Shown here: piece by piece, positions 18,710-27,610 of the stretch | Position numbering within the stretch: the first letter of the stretch is position 1 | Layout: each line of letters begins with the position of its first letter | NCBI GenBank assembly: GCA_934182465.1 | Contig: CAKPRG010000002.1 | Location: 1-64,000 of the forward strand | From: an uncultured Clostridia bacterium | Lineage (GTDB): Bacteria; Bacillota; Clostridia; TANB77; CAG-508 | Direction: 5' to 3' | DNA: 64,000 nucleotides | Notes under the pieces: generated by a model | What the model was told of the DNA's origin: nothing | The model's database searches: none | The model's input: only the letters and a program-made list of their open reading frames with translations | Position numbers and translations under genes: made by a program

Positions 18710-19381
18710 ATGAAGAGAATTTTAAGAATAATTGCAATGCTTTGTATATTATTAATTTTAATTGGAATAGTTCAAAGCACATATTCGACAGTATATGCTT
18801 TATCTAAATATGGTTCAAGAGGAAATGAAGTAAAGCAAATTCAACAAAAATTAAAAAATTGGGGATATTATAGTGGCAATGTTGATGGAATATATGGTTC
18901 ACAAACTCTTTCTGCAGTAAAATATTTTCAAAGAAAAAACGGTTTAACAGTAGATGGAATTGCAGGACCAGCAACTTTAAAAGCTTTAGGAATTAATAGT
19001 AGTTCAAACTCATCTGGAAGTACAAGTAATAATAGTAATTTAAATTTATTATCTAAAGTTGTATATTCAGAAGCAAGAGGAGAACCTTATAAAGGACAAG
19101 TCGCTGTTGCAGCAGTTGTGCTTAATAGAGTTGCTAGTTCAAAATTTCCAAATACAGTTTCTGGAGTAGTATACCAATCAGGAGCTTTTACAGCAGTATC
19201 TGATGGACAAATAAATTTAACTCCAAACGCAACAGCTAAAAAAGCTGCACAAGATGCAATAAATGGTTGGGATCCAACATCTGGATGTATATATTATTTT
19301 AATCCAAGTACTGCAACTTCAAGTTGGATTTGGTCTAGGCCACAAGTTATAACAATTGGTAAACATATATTTTGCAAATAA
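18710..19381 (+). CDS. sleB: SleB-like spore cortex-lytic / cell-wall hydrolase
   Basis: 223 residues. A signal peptide (about 1-31) is followed by a peptidoglycan-binding domain (about 35-99: GSRGNEVKQIQQKLKNWGYY, VDGIAGPATLKALG), a Ser/Asn linker, and a Hydrolase_2 catalytic domain (about 115-223: VVYSEARGEPYKGQVAVAAVVLNR with the presumed catalytic Glu). SleB-type enzymes cleave cortex peptidoglycan during germination, matching the gerA operon nearby; a vegetative wall role is possible too. The start is unusual: the only good Shine-Dalgarno (AAAGGAG, about 18655) is ~50 bases upstream, with a hairpin between. Confidence 0.88.
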   Translation: MKRILRIIAMLCILLILIGIVQSTYSTVYALSKYGSRGNEVKQIQQKLKNWGYYSGNVDGIYGSQTLSAVKYFQRKNGLTVDGIAGPATLKALGINSSSNSSGSTSNNSNLNLLSKVVYSEARGEPYKGQVAVAAVVLNRVASSKFPNTVSGVVYQSGAFTAVSDGQINLTPNATAKKAAQDAINGWDPTSGCIYYFNPSTATSSWIWSRPQVITIGKHIFCK

Positions 19382-19495
19382 GATTGTTAAGTAAAAAGTT
19401 AAAGGCAACTTTGTAAAGTAAAGGAATTTGAAACAAGAATAAAAAAGTTTTAAGCAATATTTTTCGAGTAAAATCAAAATATAAAAGTGATATAA

Positions 19496-19524
19496 TTGAC
19501 AAATTTAAAACATATTGATAATAT
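19496..19524 (+). promoter_or_regulatory. sigma-A type promoter for yqeG and the prepilin peptidase
   Basis: TTGACA (19496-19501), 17-base spacer, TAATAT (19519-19524), 29 bases before the yqeG start. Confidence 0.6.
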
Positions 19525-19553
19525 AATGTAATAAAAGATGGAGGAAGATTTTA

Positions 19554-20057
19554 ATGCAGTTATATCCAAAATTATATTGTGAAAAAATAACAGACATTAC
19601 AATTGATTATTTAAAAAAAAATAATATTAAAGGATTAATATTAGATGTAGATAATACTTTAATAGATTACAACAAAAATATGTTACCAGGTTTAGAAGCT
19701 TGGATTGAAAAAATTAAGAAAAATAATATAAAATGTATAATTGTATCAAATAGTAATAAAAAAGAAAAAGTAGAAACTGTTGCAAAAAAATTAGATATAC
19801 AATATATATTTTTTGCAACAAAACCACTTAAAAGAGGCTTTAAAAAAGCTCAAAAAATATTAGGAATTGAAAATGAAAATATAGGAGTAATTGGTGACCA
19901 AATTTTTACTGATGTTATTGGTGCAAATCGTTCAAAAATGTTTTCAATACTAGTAAAACCAATTAATGAAAAAGACTTAATAATTACAAAATGGAAAAGA
20001 CCAATAGAAGAAAAAATTATACAAAAATATTTAAAAAAACAAAATACGAAAGATTAG
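19554..20057 (+). CDS. yqeG: YqeG family HAD phosphatase
   Basis: 167 residues in the HAD-IIIA fold. The nucleophile motif LDVDNTLIDY is at about 26-35, the second motif VSNSNK at about 63-68 and the acidic motif IGDQIFTDVIGAN at about 110-122. This small phosphatase family is common in Firmicutes; the natural substrate is not settled. GGAGGAAG precedes the ATG and the prepilin peptidase gene follows 12 bases later, so both share a transcript. Confidence 0.92.
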   Translation: MQLYPKLYCEKITDITIDYLKKNNIKGLILDVDNTLIDYNKNMLPGLEAWIEKIKKNNIKCIIVSNSNKKEKVETVAKKLDIQYIFFATKPLKRGFKKAQKILGIENENIGVIGDQIFTDVIGANRSKMFSILVKPINEKDLIITKWKRPIEEKIIQKYLKKQNTKD

Positions 20058-20069
20058 AGGAAAAAGAAA

Positions 20070-20840
20070 ATGTATTTTAATGATGTACACATAATTTTAT
20101 ATTTAATAATAGCAGTTATAGGTTTTATTGTTGGAAAATTTATTGCATGGTGTAATGAATGCTTTACAGAAGAAAAAAAGATTTTTTCAAAAGATTTTTT
20201 TAAAGCAAACAAAGAAGGATTTGAAAATAATTATATTTTAATGTGTTTAACAGCAATTTTGTATGTTGCATTATTATATAAATTTGGAATAAAGAGTGAA
20301 TTATATAAAAATTTAGATTTAATTAAATTTTTAATTTTAACTCCTATGCTATTGAGTGCATTTTTTGTGGATTTAAAACATAGAATAATACCAAACCGTT
20401 TGAATCTAACAATTTTTGAAACAGGATTAATATTAACATTTCTATATGGAATAAATAATATAAATATAGCAAAAGATATGTTACTAGGAATGTTAACTGG
20501 TGCAGGTATTTTTATAGGAATAACATTATTAGGAGGATTAATTGCTGGAAAAGAAGCAATGGGACTTGGTGATGTTAAATTTATGGGAGCTGTAGGATTA
20601 TTTTTTGGAGTAGGGACTATAGCAGAAATTTCATTATTAGCATTTTTTATAGCAGCAATATTGTCAATATTAATATTAGCTATAAGAGCTATAAAAAAGG
20701 AAAAAGATGAATACATTCCATTTGGACCATTTTTAGTATTAGCTTCAATTTTCTGTATGTTTGCTCCAACTAATACTGTATTTTTAGCATTCTTTGGTTT
20801 TTGTAAAATGTTGAGTAATAAATTACTAGGAATTGGCTAA
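20070..20840 (+). CDS. type 4 prepilin peptidase (A24 family)
   Basis: 256 residues with about seven hydrophobic segments. The two catalytic aspartates are visible: FFVDLKHRIIPN (about 93-104) and GLGDVKFMG (about 164-172). The usual N-terminal Cys-rich methyltransferase region (two CxxC pairs) is absent, so it should cleave leader peptides without the Cys-zinc domain. Two pilin-like proteins in the window (33626 and 62794) have a Gly followed by a hydrophobic helix and are plausible clients. AGAGGAAA precedes the ATG. Confidence 0.88.
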   Translation: MYFNDVHIILYLIIAVIGFIVGKFIAWCNECFTEEKKIFSKDFFKANKEGFENNYILMCLTAILYVALLYKFGIKSELYKNLDLIKFLILTPMLLSAFFVDLKHRIIPNRLNLTIFETGLILTFLYGINNINIAKDMLLGMLTGAGIFIGITLLGGLIAGKEAMGLGDVKFMGAVGLFFGVGTIAEISLLAFFIAAILSILILAIRAIKKEKDEYIPFGPFLVLASIFCMFAPTNTVFLAFFGFCKMLSNKLLGIG

Positions 20841-20992
20841 TACAGAATATAGGAATATCAAAAAATCAAATATAATTAATATATTAAATTACTTTTAATT
20901 AGAATAGTTAGTATGAAAATAAATTATAAAAAATATTAAACTTATTTTTACTACAAAATGAAATTTAAATTGAAACATAAGGAGGAGTAATT

Positions 20993-22060
20993 ATGAATGT
21001 AAGACTTAGATGGCTTAGAGACCAAATCAAATCTCTAAATTTAGATGGAATGATAGTTTCAAATCCTGTAAATATCAAATATTTAACAGGATTAAGTGCA
21101 GAAGGAATATTTGTAATAGCTCCAAAAGAAAATGTATTTATTACAGACAGTAGATATATAGAAGATGTTAACAAAAATTTAACAATAGAAGACGAAATTA
21201 TAGCATATGATGGTAAAAATGTAAGTAAATATGATTATGAAGGATTTTTCATGATTTGTGAAAATGTAGGATTTGAAGAAAATTTTGTTACTTACGCAAA
21301 TTATCAAAATTATTTACAAATGTTTAAAGTAAATCTTGTAGAAACAGAAGGCATTATAGAAAGACAAAGAACAATAAAAGATGAAGAAGAAATAGAGTGT
21401 ATAAAAAAAGCTTGTGAAATAACAGATAATACCTTTGAATATATTATAAAAAATATAAAAGAAGGAATGACAGAAAAGCAAGTAGCATTTGAAATTGAAA
21501 AACATATGATTATGCAAGGTGCTGATGGATTAGCTTTTGATTCAATAGTTGCTAGTGGAGAAAATGCTTCAATGCCACATGCTGTTCCATCAGATAGAAA
21601 AATTAAAAATGGAGATATTCTACTTTTTGATATAGGTGCAAAATATCATGGATATTGTTCAGATTTATCGAGAACAGTATTTGTTGGAACAAATAATATT
21701 TATGAAGAAGAATATCAATTTGTTTTTAATATTCAAAAAGAAATTTATGAAAAATTTAAAGATGGCGTTAATATAAAACCAATACTAAAAGATGTTGAAG
21801 CAACATATAAAGAAAAAAATTATGAAGTTATGCATGCTTTTGGACATGGAGTAGGAATGGAAATTCATGAAAATCCTGTTTTGCGTTCAAAAATGGATCA
21901 AAATATTAAGAAAAATATGATACTTGCAATAGAACCAGGGATTTATGAAGAAGGAAAATTAGGAATAAGAATAGAAGATACTTTTTTGGTAACAGAAAAT
22001 GGATGTGAAAATTTAACAAAATGTAGTAAAGATTATATTAAAGTTACATTAAAGTCTTGA
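20993..22060 (+). CDS. M24 family aminopeptidase P / Xaa-Pro dipeptidase-like
   Basis: 355 residues. N-terminal creatinase-like domain (about 1-125) and C-terminal pita-bread metallopeptidase. Metal ligands are visible: DIGAKYHGYCSDLSRT (about 212-227, two Asp), HAFGHGVGMEIHENP (about 282-296, His), EPGIYEEGKLGIRIEDT (about 311-327, two Glu). It trims Xaa-Pro from peptides. The gene lies directly before efp, the standard pepP-efp arrangement. A strong AAGGAGGAG precedes the ATG. Confidence 0.94.
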   Translation: MNVRLRWLRDQIKSLNLDGMIVSNPVNIKYLTGLSAEGIFVIAPKENVFITDSRYIEDVNKNLTIEDEIIAYDGKNVSKYDYEGFFMICENVGFEENFVTYANYQNYLQMFKVNLVETEGIIERQRTIKDEEEIECIKKACEITDNTFEYIIKNIKEGMTEKQVAFEIEKHMIMQGADGLAFDSIVASGENASMPHAVPSDRKIKNGDILLFDIGAKYHGYCSDLSRTVFVGTNNIYEEEYQFVFNIQKEIYEKFKDGVNIKPILKDVEATYKEKNYEVMHAFGHGVGMEIHENPVLRSKMDQNIKKNMILAIEPGIYEEGKLGIRIEDTFLVTENGCENLTKCSKDYIKVTLKS

Positions 22061-22085
22061 TTTTAGGGCAAAAATGTGCTAGTAT
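22057..22085 (+). promoter_or_regulatory. possible promoter for efp
   Basis: TTGATT (22057-22062, overlapping the end of the M24 gene), 17-base spacer, TAGTAT (22080-22085). A weaker match than the others; efp may equally be read from upstream. Confidence 0.4.
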
Positions 22086-22129
22086 ATAAAATAGTTTAGT
22101 ATGAAAATTTAGGAAAAGAGGTAAAAAAT

Positions 22130-22696
22130 ATGGCAGACGTATACATGGCAGGAGATTTAAGAAACGGAACAACATTCGAATTAGATTCAAATGTATTTAA
22201 AGTAGTTGAATTTCAACACGTAAAACCAGGAAAAGGAGCAGCTTTCGTTAGAGTAAAAATGAAAAATGTTGTAACAGGAGCTGTAATTGAAAGAACATTC
22301 AATCCATCAGAAAAATTACAAGGTGCAGAAATTGAAAAAAGAGAAATGCAATATTTATACAATGATGGAGATTTATATTATTTTATGGATAACACAACAT
22401 ATGAACAAATTCCATTAAACGAAGAACAAATAGGTGATGCATTAAAATACATAAAAGAAAATATGAATGTAACAATGCAATCAATAAAAGGAAAAGTATT
22501 CAATGTAGAACCACCAATGTTTGTTGAATTAGAAGTTACATATACAGAACCAGGATTTAGTGGAAACACAACAACAACATCTGGAAAACCAGCTACTTTA
22601 GAAAATGGTTTAGAAATATCTGTACCTTTATTTGTAAATATTGGAGATGTAATTAGAATAGACACAAGAACTGGTCTATATATGGAAAGACTATAG
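22130..22696 (+). CDS. efp: elongation factor P
   Basis: 188 residues in three beta-barrel domains. The first ends with the loop HVKPGKGAAFVRVK (about 25-38), whose second Lys is the tip residue that in many bacteria carries a modification. The C-terminal OB domain has the signature near FVNIGDVIRIDTRTGLYMER. EF-P relieves ribosome stalling at polyproline. It is followed 17 bases later by a zinc-ribbon protein gene. AAAGAGGT precedes the ATG. Confidence 0.97.
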   Translation: MADVYMAGDLRNGTTFELDSNVFKVVEFQHVKPGKGAAFVRVKMKNVVTGAVIERTFNPSEKLQGAEIEKREMQYLYNDGDLYYFMDNTTYEQIPLNEEQIGDALKYIKENMNVTMQSIKGKVFNVEPPMFVELEVTYTEPGFSGNTTTTSGKPATLENGLEISVPLFVNIGDVIRIDTRTGLYMERL

Positions 22697-22713
22697 GAGG
22701 AACTTAAAATTCA

Positions 22714-23124
22714 ATGCTTGATAAAAAATTTAATGAAGTTATTGAAGAATTAGATAAAAATATGGAAAGCAAGTCAGATTCTAAATATGCTAAAATGGTT
22801 ATAACAGAACTAACTTTAGTATATTTAGATGAAATCCATAAGTTAGAGATTGATTACGAAAAAAGACTTAAAATGTGTAATGCAAGACTTAAAGATTTAG
22901 AACAAAGACTAACAGGGCTAGAAGATGAAATCTTTGATGAAAGTGATGAAGAATTTTTTTCTGTGACTTGTCCATATTGTAATGCAAATATTATGGTGAG
23001 TTCATTTGAACATGATTCTGAAATTGAATGCCCAGAATGTAAAAATATGATAGAATTAGACTGGGAATTTGATGAAGATGATGAACTAGACGATGAGAAT
23101 GATGATAGTGATGACATAATGTAA
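22714..23124 (+). CDS. zinc-ribbon protein of the CD1247 N-terminal-domain type
   Basis: 136 residues. N-terminal helical, coiled-coil-prone half (about 1-72), then a zinc ribbon CPYC (about 87-90) and CPEC (about 107-110), then a very acidic tail of Asp and Glu (about 118-134). This matches a family found in clostridia beside efp and named after C. difficile CD1247; no function is known. AGGAGGA lies 12 bases before the ATG. It likely shares the efp transcript. Confidence 0.82.
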   Translation: MLDKKFNEVIEELDKNMESKSDSKYAKMVITELTLVYLDEIHKLEIDYEKRLKMCNARLKDLEQRLTGLEDEIFDESDEEFFSVTCPYCNANIMVSSFEHDSEIECPECKNMIELDWEFDEDDELDDENDDSDDIM

Positions 23125-23216
23125 AATATAAATTAACTTATATTTATTATATTAATTTTAAAATTAAAAATTTAAGTTTTTATATTTTATAAAAGGTAAA
23201 AAAAATATATCGCTAA

Positions 23217-23792
23217 TTAATTATTAATTAATTTTATAATACTTAGAGGGTCAATTAGTTGACCTTCTTTTTTTATAGTTAAATGCAGATGTGGACCTGT
23301 TGTAGCACCATTTGTAGATTTTCCAGTAGAATCATGATATGGATTATTTAGAACATTTTCAACATATTTTGGACCAACTTTTGAAATGATTTCACCTTTT
23401 GAAACGAATTCTGAAATTTGAACAGTAATATTTGGATTAACATGGCAATAAGAAATTGTGTAAGGGGAAGAATCGACTGTTATTGTAAATCCACCGGCAC
23501 CTTTAAATCCAACAAAGCTAACATATCCATCACAAATAGATAGGATTTTACTTCCTTCAGGAGCACCAATATCAATACCAGAGTGATGAGTAGAAGCACC
23601 ACCAGTTGGAGCTTTTCTATAACCAAAATTAGATGTTATTGTATAATAATTTGGTGTTGGCCATATAAAGTCATCAGGTTCAGAAACAATAATATCACTA
23701 TTTTTTAAAATTGATGGAAATATGACTAAGCATATAATAAAAATTATAAAAAATAAAAACATAAAATAAAAAGATAAATATTTTTGAAACAT
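23217..23792 (-). CDS. M23 family peptidase, membrane-anchored
   Basis: 191 residues from ATG 23792; a TTG at 23804 would overlap the Shine-Dalgarno AAAGGA. One N-terminal membrane helix (about 7-28), then an extracellular LytM/M23 domain: NFGYRKAPTGG and HHSGIDIGAPEG (zinc His and Asp, about 71-82), with GPHLHLTIKKEG (HxH, about 163-174). Such enzymes cut peptide cross-links in peptidoglycan or act as sporulation-specific partners (SpoIIQ-like). It is the last gene before tRNA-Trp on the minus strand. Confidence 0.9.
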   Translation of the reverse strand: MFQKYLSFYFMFLFFIIFIICLVIFPSILKNSDIIVSEPDDFIWPTPNYYTITSNFGYRKAPTGGASTHHSGIDIGAPEGSKILSICDGYVSFVGFKGAGGFTITVDSSPYTISYCHVNPNITVQISEFVSKGEIISKVGPKYVENVLNNPYHDSTGKSTNGATTGPHLHLTIKKEGQLIDPLSIIKLINN

Positions 23793-23847
23793 AAGATTTA
23801 GCAATCCTTTCGTAGAATACTAATATGTATAAAAGAAAACTAAAAAT

Positions 23848-23878
23848 AAAAAAACTAGATAAAAATTTATCTAGTTTT
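23848..23878 (-). terminator. intrinsic terminator of tRNA-Trp
   Basis: Read on the minus strand the stem ACTAGATAAA / TTTATCTAGT is followed by a run of T. It begins directly after the tRNA-Trp CCA end. Confidence 0.8.
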
Positions 23879-23952
23879 TGGCAGGGGTGGAAAGAATCGA
23901 ACTCTCATCAGGAGTTTTGGAGACTCTTATTCTACCATTGAACTACACCCCT
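23879..23952 (-). tRNA. tRNA-Trp (CCA)
   Basis: A full cloverleaf on the minus strand: acceptor AGGGGTG / CACCCCT, D-loop TTCAATGGTAGA, anticodon loop CTCCAAA (anticodon CCA), T-loop TTCGATT, discriminator G and an encoded CCA. The lowest anticodon-stem pair is an A-C mismatch. The Gly alternative (TCC) is excluded because the base before it would not be the invariant T33. Confidence 0.95.
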
Positions 23953-24139
23953 ATATAATAGCAATTAGCTAAGTCTTTTCATATTATACACGACTTAATT
24001 TTAAAATGCAATAGTAATTTTGAAAAAAATCAAAAATATTATAATAAATTTTTAAAATCATAAAATAGTATTTACAAAAAACAAAAAATAAAATACAATG
24101 TAAATAATTTCAAAAATATAATTTTTGGGGAGGTACATT

Positions 24140-25786
24140 TTGAAGAATCAGGAGGATGCTTTTGTAAAAAGAGGAAGAATTGCAACAGCAATTTTTATAG
24201 TAGTAATGTTCATGTTTTTTATAATTTTAGCAAATAGTGATACAGAAAAAGGTTCAATAAAAAATATGAATATGTTATCTTCAACAAATTTAAAATCAAA
24301 CAATACTTTCAAATTAATTTCAAGTACTGAAAATAAAGACATAGAAAATGAATTAAAAAAATTTGCTAAAAATGAAGGTATTAATTTAGAAATAGATTAT
24401 GCTGGAACAATAGATATTATGCAAAAACTTAATAAAGGTGAAGAATATGATGCTGTATGGGCTTCAAATTCAATATGGCTTTATATGTTAGATAGTACAA
24501 AAGTAAAAACATCAAATTCAAAATCAACAAGCATAAATCCAGTTGTATTTGGAATAACAAAGCAAAAAGCAGAAGAACTTGGTTTTGTAAATAAAGATAT
24601 ATATACAAAAGATATAGTTGATGCTATTAAAAACGGAAAATTAAAATTTAGTATGTCAAATCCAACACAAACTAATACAGGTGCAACAGCATACTTAGGT
24701 TTACTTGCAACTCTTGCAGGAAATCCAGAAGTTTTAAGAGAAAATAATTTAGAAGATGAAAATTTAAAAAATGACTTAACATCATTATTTACAGGATTAG
24801 AAAGATCATCAGGAAGTGAAGATTTTTTAGAGGAATTATTTTTAAAAGGAAATTATGAAGCTGTAGTTACTTATGAATTTTCAATTATTAATATGAACAA
24901 AAAATTAGTTGCTCAAGGAAAAGAGCCATTATACATATTATATCCAGTTGATGGAGTTTCAATTTCAGATTCACCATTAGCATACATAAAACAAGGAAAT
25001 GGAGAAAAAGAAGAAGTTTTCAAAAAACTTCAGTCTTATGTTTTAAGTGATGAAGGACAAAAAATATTAGCAGCAAATGGAAGAAGAACATGGTATGGTG
25101 GAGTAAAAAGTGATGTTGATCAAACAATATTCAACAAAGATTGGGGAATAGATACTACAAAATATATTGTACCACTTAAATACCCAAATACAGAAATAAT
25201 AAAAAAAGCTTTAAGTATGTATCAAACAGAACTTAGAAAGCCAGTGCATACAGTATTTTGCTTAGACTATTCAGGTAGTATGTCTGGAAAGGGATATACA
25301 CAATTAAAAGAAGCAATGGATTATATATTAGATGAACAAAAAGCATCACAAGATATGCTTCAATTTGCTTCAAAAGATAAAATAACAATAATACCATTTA
25401 ACGGAAAAGTTATAGATGTTTGGAACACAGATAATGGAGTGAATACAAAAGAACTTATAGAAAAAATAAGTACATTAAAGCCATCTGGTTCTACAAACAT
25501 TTACGATACTTCAAAAACAGCTTTAGAAGAACTAAAAAATGATGATTTAAATACTTATAATGTATCAGTTATACTAATGACAGATGGTATGTCAAATGTA
25601 GGAAGTTATGCTGAGTTTTCAGAATATTATAATAGACTTGGAAAAAGTATACCAGTATATTCAATAATGTTTGGAGATGCTTATGAATATCAATTAGATG
25701 AGATTGCACAAATTACTAATGCAAAAATATTTGATGGAAAAACAGATTTATTACAAGCATTTAAAGAAGTTAGAGGTTATAACTAA
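24140..25786 (+). CDS. membrane-anchored substrate-binding and von Willebrand A protein
   Basis: 548 residues from TTG 24140, six bases after GGGGAGG; no in-frame ATG is closer. One membrane helix (about 13-32), then an extracellular periplasmic-binding-protein domain (about 50-345, SBP_bac_11-like, with DAVWASNSIWLYML and NPTQTNTGATAYLG), then a vWA domain (about 365-545). The MIDAS is complete: DYSGS (Asp376), Thr in SGSTNIYD and Asp in MTDGMSN. Binding-protein plus vWA fusions are known in Firmicutes but have no settled role. No permease or ATPase gene is near, so transport is unlikely; sensing or metal-dependent binding outside the cell is inferred. First gene of a four-gene operon. Confidence 0.85.
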   Translation: MKNQEDAFVKRGRIATAIFIVVMFMFFIILANSDTEKGSIKNMNMLSSTNLKSNNTFKLISSTENKDIENELKKFAKNEGINLEIDYAGTIDIMQKLNKGEEYDAVWASNSIWLYMLDSTKVKTSNSKSTSINPVVFGITKQKAEELGFVNKDIYTKDIVDAIKNGKLKFSMSNPTQTNTGATAYLGLLATLAGNPEVLRENNLEDENLKNDLTSLFTGLERSSGSEDFLEELFLKGNYEAVVTYEFSIINMNKKLVAQGKEPLYILYPVDGVSISDSPLAYIKQGNGEKEEVFKKLQSYVLSDEGQKILAANGRRTWYGGVKSDVDQTIFNKDWGIDTTKYIVPLKYPNTEIIKKALSMYQTELRKPVHTVFCLDYSGSMSGKGYTQLKEAMDYILDEQKASQDMLQFASKDKITIIPFNGKVIDVWNTDNGVNTKELIEKISTLKPSGSTNIYDTSKTALEELKNDDLNTYNVSVILMTDGMSNVGSYAEFSEYYNRLGKSIPVYSIMFGDAYEYQLDEIAQITNAKIFDGKTDLLQAFKEVRGYN

Positions 25787-25810
25787 AGTTTTAGAAAGGA
25801 AATGTACATA

Positions 25811-26428
25811 ATGAAAAAAGGCTATATAGTATCTGCTATATTAGGAGCAGGATTTGTAGCAGGTCCTTTATTTATGGGAATGCAATTACCTGTTGCATTA
25901 GGAATGGGAGTTGCTGCTTATGTTGCTGGAAATTTAATTTTTTCAGAAAAAGAAACAATTCAAACAGTTTCAAACGAAAATTTATATGATTTATTGAGCA
26001 GTGCTAAAAAAATAAATTCTGAAATTTGTTCAATGATAGGAAAAATAGAAGATAAAGAATTACAAGATGATATTAGAGAAATTTATAGAATCGCAGATAA
26101 AATAATAGATACAATTTCTAAAAATCCTACAAAACAGAAAAAAGCAAACAATTTTTTTCAATACTATTTACCTGTAACTTTGAAAATTTTGCAAAAGTAT
26201 GATGAAATAGAAAATCAAAGATTGGAAAGTGTTGAAGGCAAAGAGTTCATGAAAAATACTAAAAATATGATAAGAACAATAAAAAAATCTTTTAATGAAC
26301 AACTTTCTAATTTATATCAAGCAGATATGATCGATACAGATGCAGATATGAAAGTATTTAAAACAATGCTAAAAACAGATGGATATAGCGAAATAGAAGA
26401 TTTTAATATAGAAAATAAAGATAATTAA
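25811..26428 (+). CDS. xpaC: XpaC family protein
   Basis: 205 residues from ATG 25811, ten bases after AAAGGA; the ATG at 25802 is too close. Two glycine-rich hydrophobic segments (about 5-25 and 27-44) are followed by a helical cytoplasmic domain with FFQYYLPVTLKILQKYDEIE (about 113-132), the XpaC family signature (named for hydrolysis of 5-bromo-4-chloroindolyl phosphate). In B. subtilis xpaC is co-transcribed with the TelA-type gene yaaN; here TelA is also in the operon, two genes on. Confidence 0.86.
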   Translation: MKKGYIVSAILGAGFVAGPLFMGMQLPVALGMGVAAYVAGNLIFSEKETIQTVSNENLYDLLSSAKKINSEICSMIGKIEDKELQDDIREIYRIADKIIDTISKNPTKQKKANNFFQYYLPVTLKILQKYDEIENQRLESVEGKEFMKNTKNMIRTIKKSFNEQLSNLYQADMIDTDADMKVFKTMLKTDGYSEIEDFNIENKDN

Positions 26429-26443
26429 GGGGAGGAAGTTTCA

Positions 26444-27580
26444 GTGAAAAATAAACAAATAGTAGGAATTGGTATTTTTGTTTTACTAGTCTTAGTTATA
26501 ATAAGTATCAAATTTTATAGTGATAAAAAAGCTGAAAATGGTGTATCTGCTAAAGATTTAAAAACAGTAACAGTTGCAACTGGTGGTGGAAAAGAAGATT
26601 TTATAGCAGATGAAGATGTAAACAAAATATTAAGAGAAAAATATGGATTAAATGTAGTTTATGATAGCTGGAGCAATGGAAAATTAGTGTTGAATCCATT
26701 AGTAAGAGAAAATGGAGATAAATATGATTTAATGTTTTGCTCAGATCAAAGATTCTACGATTATTATAAATTAGCGCCAAATAAAGAAAAAAAAGAAGCA
26801 GATAGATATACTGTTTTAGATGGTGGATTAACATTAAATACACCAATTGTAATTTACAGTTGGGCAGAAGTAGTTGACGCTTTTATAAAAGATGGTATCG
26901 TAACAGAAAAAGAAGGAACATATTATATCACTGATATGAATAAATTATTAACTTATATTTTAGAAGGAAAAAAATGGTCAGATATAGGTTTGAATATGTT
27001 ATATGGTAGTATAAATATTGCTTCAACAGATCCAGTAACATCTTCTCCAGGTGCAACATATTATGGTCTATTATTATCAATTATGTGTGGTGGAAATGTA
27101 ACAGATACATCAATGCAAGAAAATTTACCAAAACTTAAAGAATTTTATGAAAAATCAGGATACATGAATAATACACCAGCAGATTTATTTGAAAGATATT
27201 TAAAAACAGGTCTTGGTGGAGAACCAATGATAGTAGACTATGAAAAAAGTATAGTTGAATTTGCAAATGAGAATCCAGATGGATTTAATCAAGTAAAAGA
27301 TAATATAAGGATTTTATATCCAGAACCAACAATTTGGAATTCACATTGTGTTGCAACATTTACTGAAGATGGAAATGAATATTATAAAGCTATTCAAGAT
27401 AAAGAAATAAGCCAAATAGCTTGGGAAAAATATGGATTTAGAACAGGTGTAACAGGTGGAAATTACAATGTTGATAGTTTAGGAATAAAAGGAATACCAT
27501 CAAATATTAGAAGTACAGTAAGCAGTTTAAAAATGAATATGTATGATAATTTAATTAGTTTTTTAAAAGGAAGTAATTAA
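26444..27580 (+). CDS. second membrane-anchored substrate-binding-like protein
   Basis: 378 residues from GTG 26444, seven bases after GGGGAGGA. One membrane helix (about 7-24), then a binding-protein-like domain: VTVATGGGKEDFIADEDVNKIL (ligand-loop-like, about 44-65), YDLMFCSDQRFYDYY, STDPVTSSPGATYYGLLLS (about 189-207, matching the SNPTQTNTGATAYLGLLA of the first operon protein). No Cys lipobox and no permease nearby. The shared motif suggests both are paralogous extracellular sensors for a similar ligand; the ligand is unknown. Confidence 0.8.
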   Translation: MKNKQIVGIGIFVLLVLVIISIKFYSDKKAENGVSAKDLKTVTVATGGGKEDFIADEDVNKILREKYGLNVVYDSWSNGKLVLNPLVRENGDKYDLMFCSDQRFYDYYKLAPNKEKKEADRYTVLDGGLTLNTPIVIYSWAEVVDAFIKDGIVTEKEGTYYITDMNKLLTYILEGKKWSDIGLNMLYGSINIASTDPVTSSPGATYYGLLLSIMCGGNVTDTSMQENLPKLKEFYEKSGYMNNTPADLFERYLKTGLGGEPMIVDYEKSIVEFANENPDGFNQVKDNIRILYPEPTIWNSHCVATFTEDGNEYYKAIQDKEISQIAWEKYGFRTGVTGGNYNVDSLGIKGIPSNIRSTVSSLKMNMYDNLISFLKGSN

Positions 27581-27610
27581 TTTACATAAAAGCTTATAAG
27601 GAGGAAAAAA

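Noticed and set aside
18664..18802. Open frame starting at ATG 18664 as an independent gene
   Set aside because: It has a good Shine-Dalgarno but is Asn/Ile/Lys noise overlapping sleB out of frame; it is mentioned only as a possible upstream frame.
23124..23150. AAATATAA / TTATATTT hairpin after the zinc-ribbon gene as a terminator
   Set aside because: The stem is all A and T and there is no clear T run, so it would be weak.
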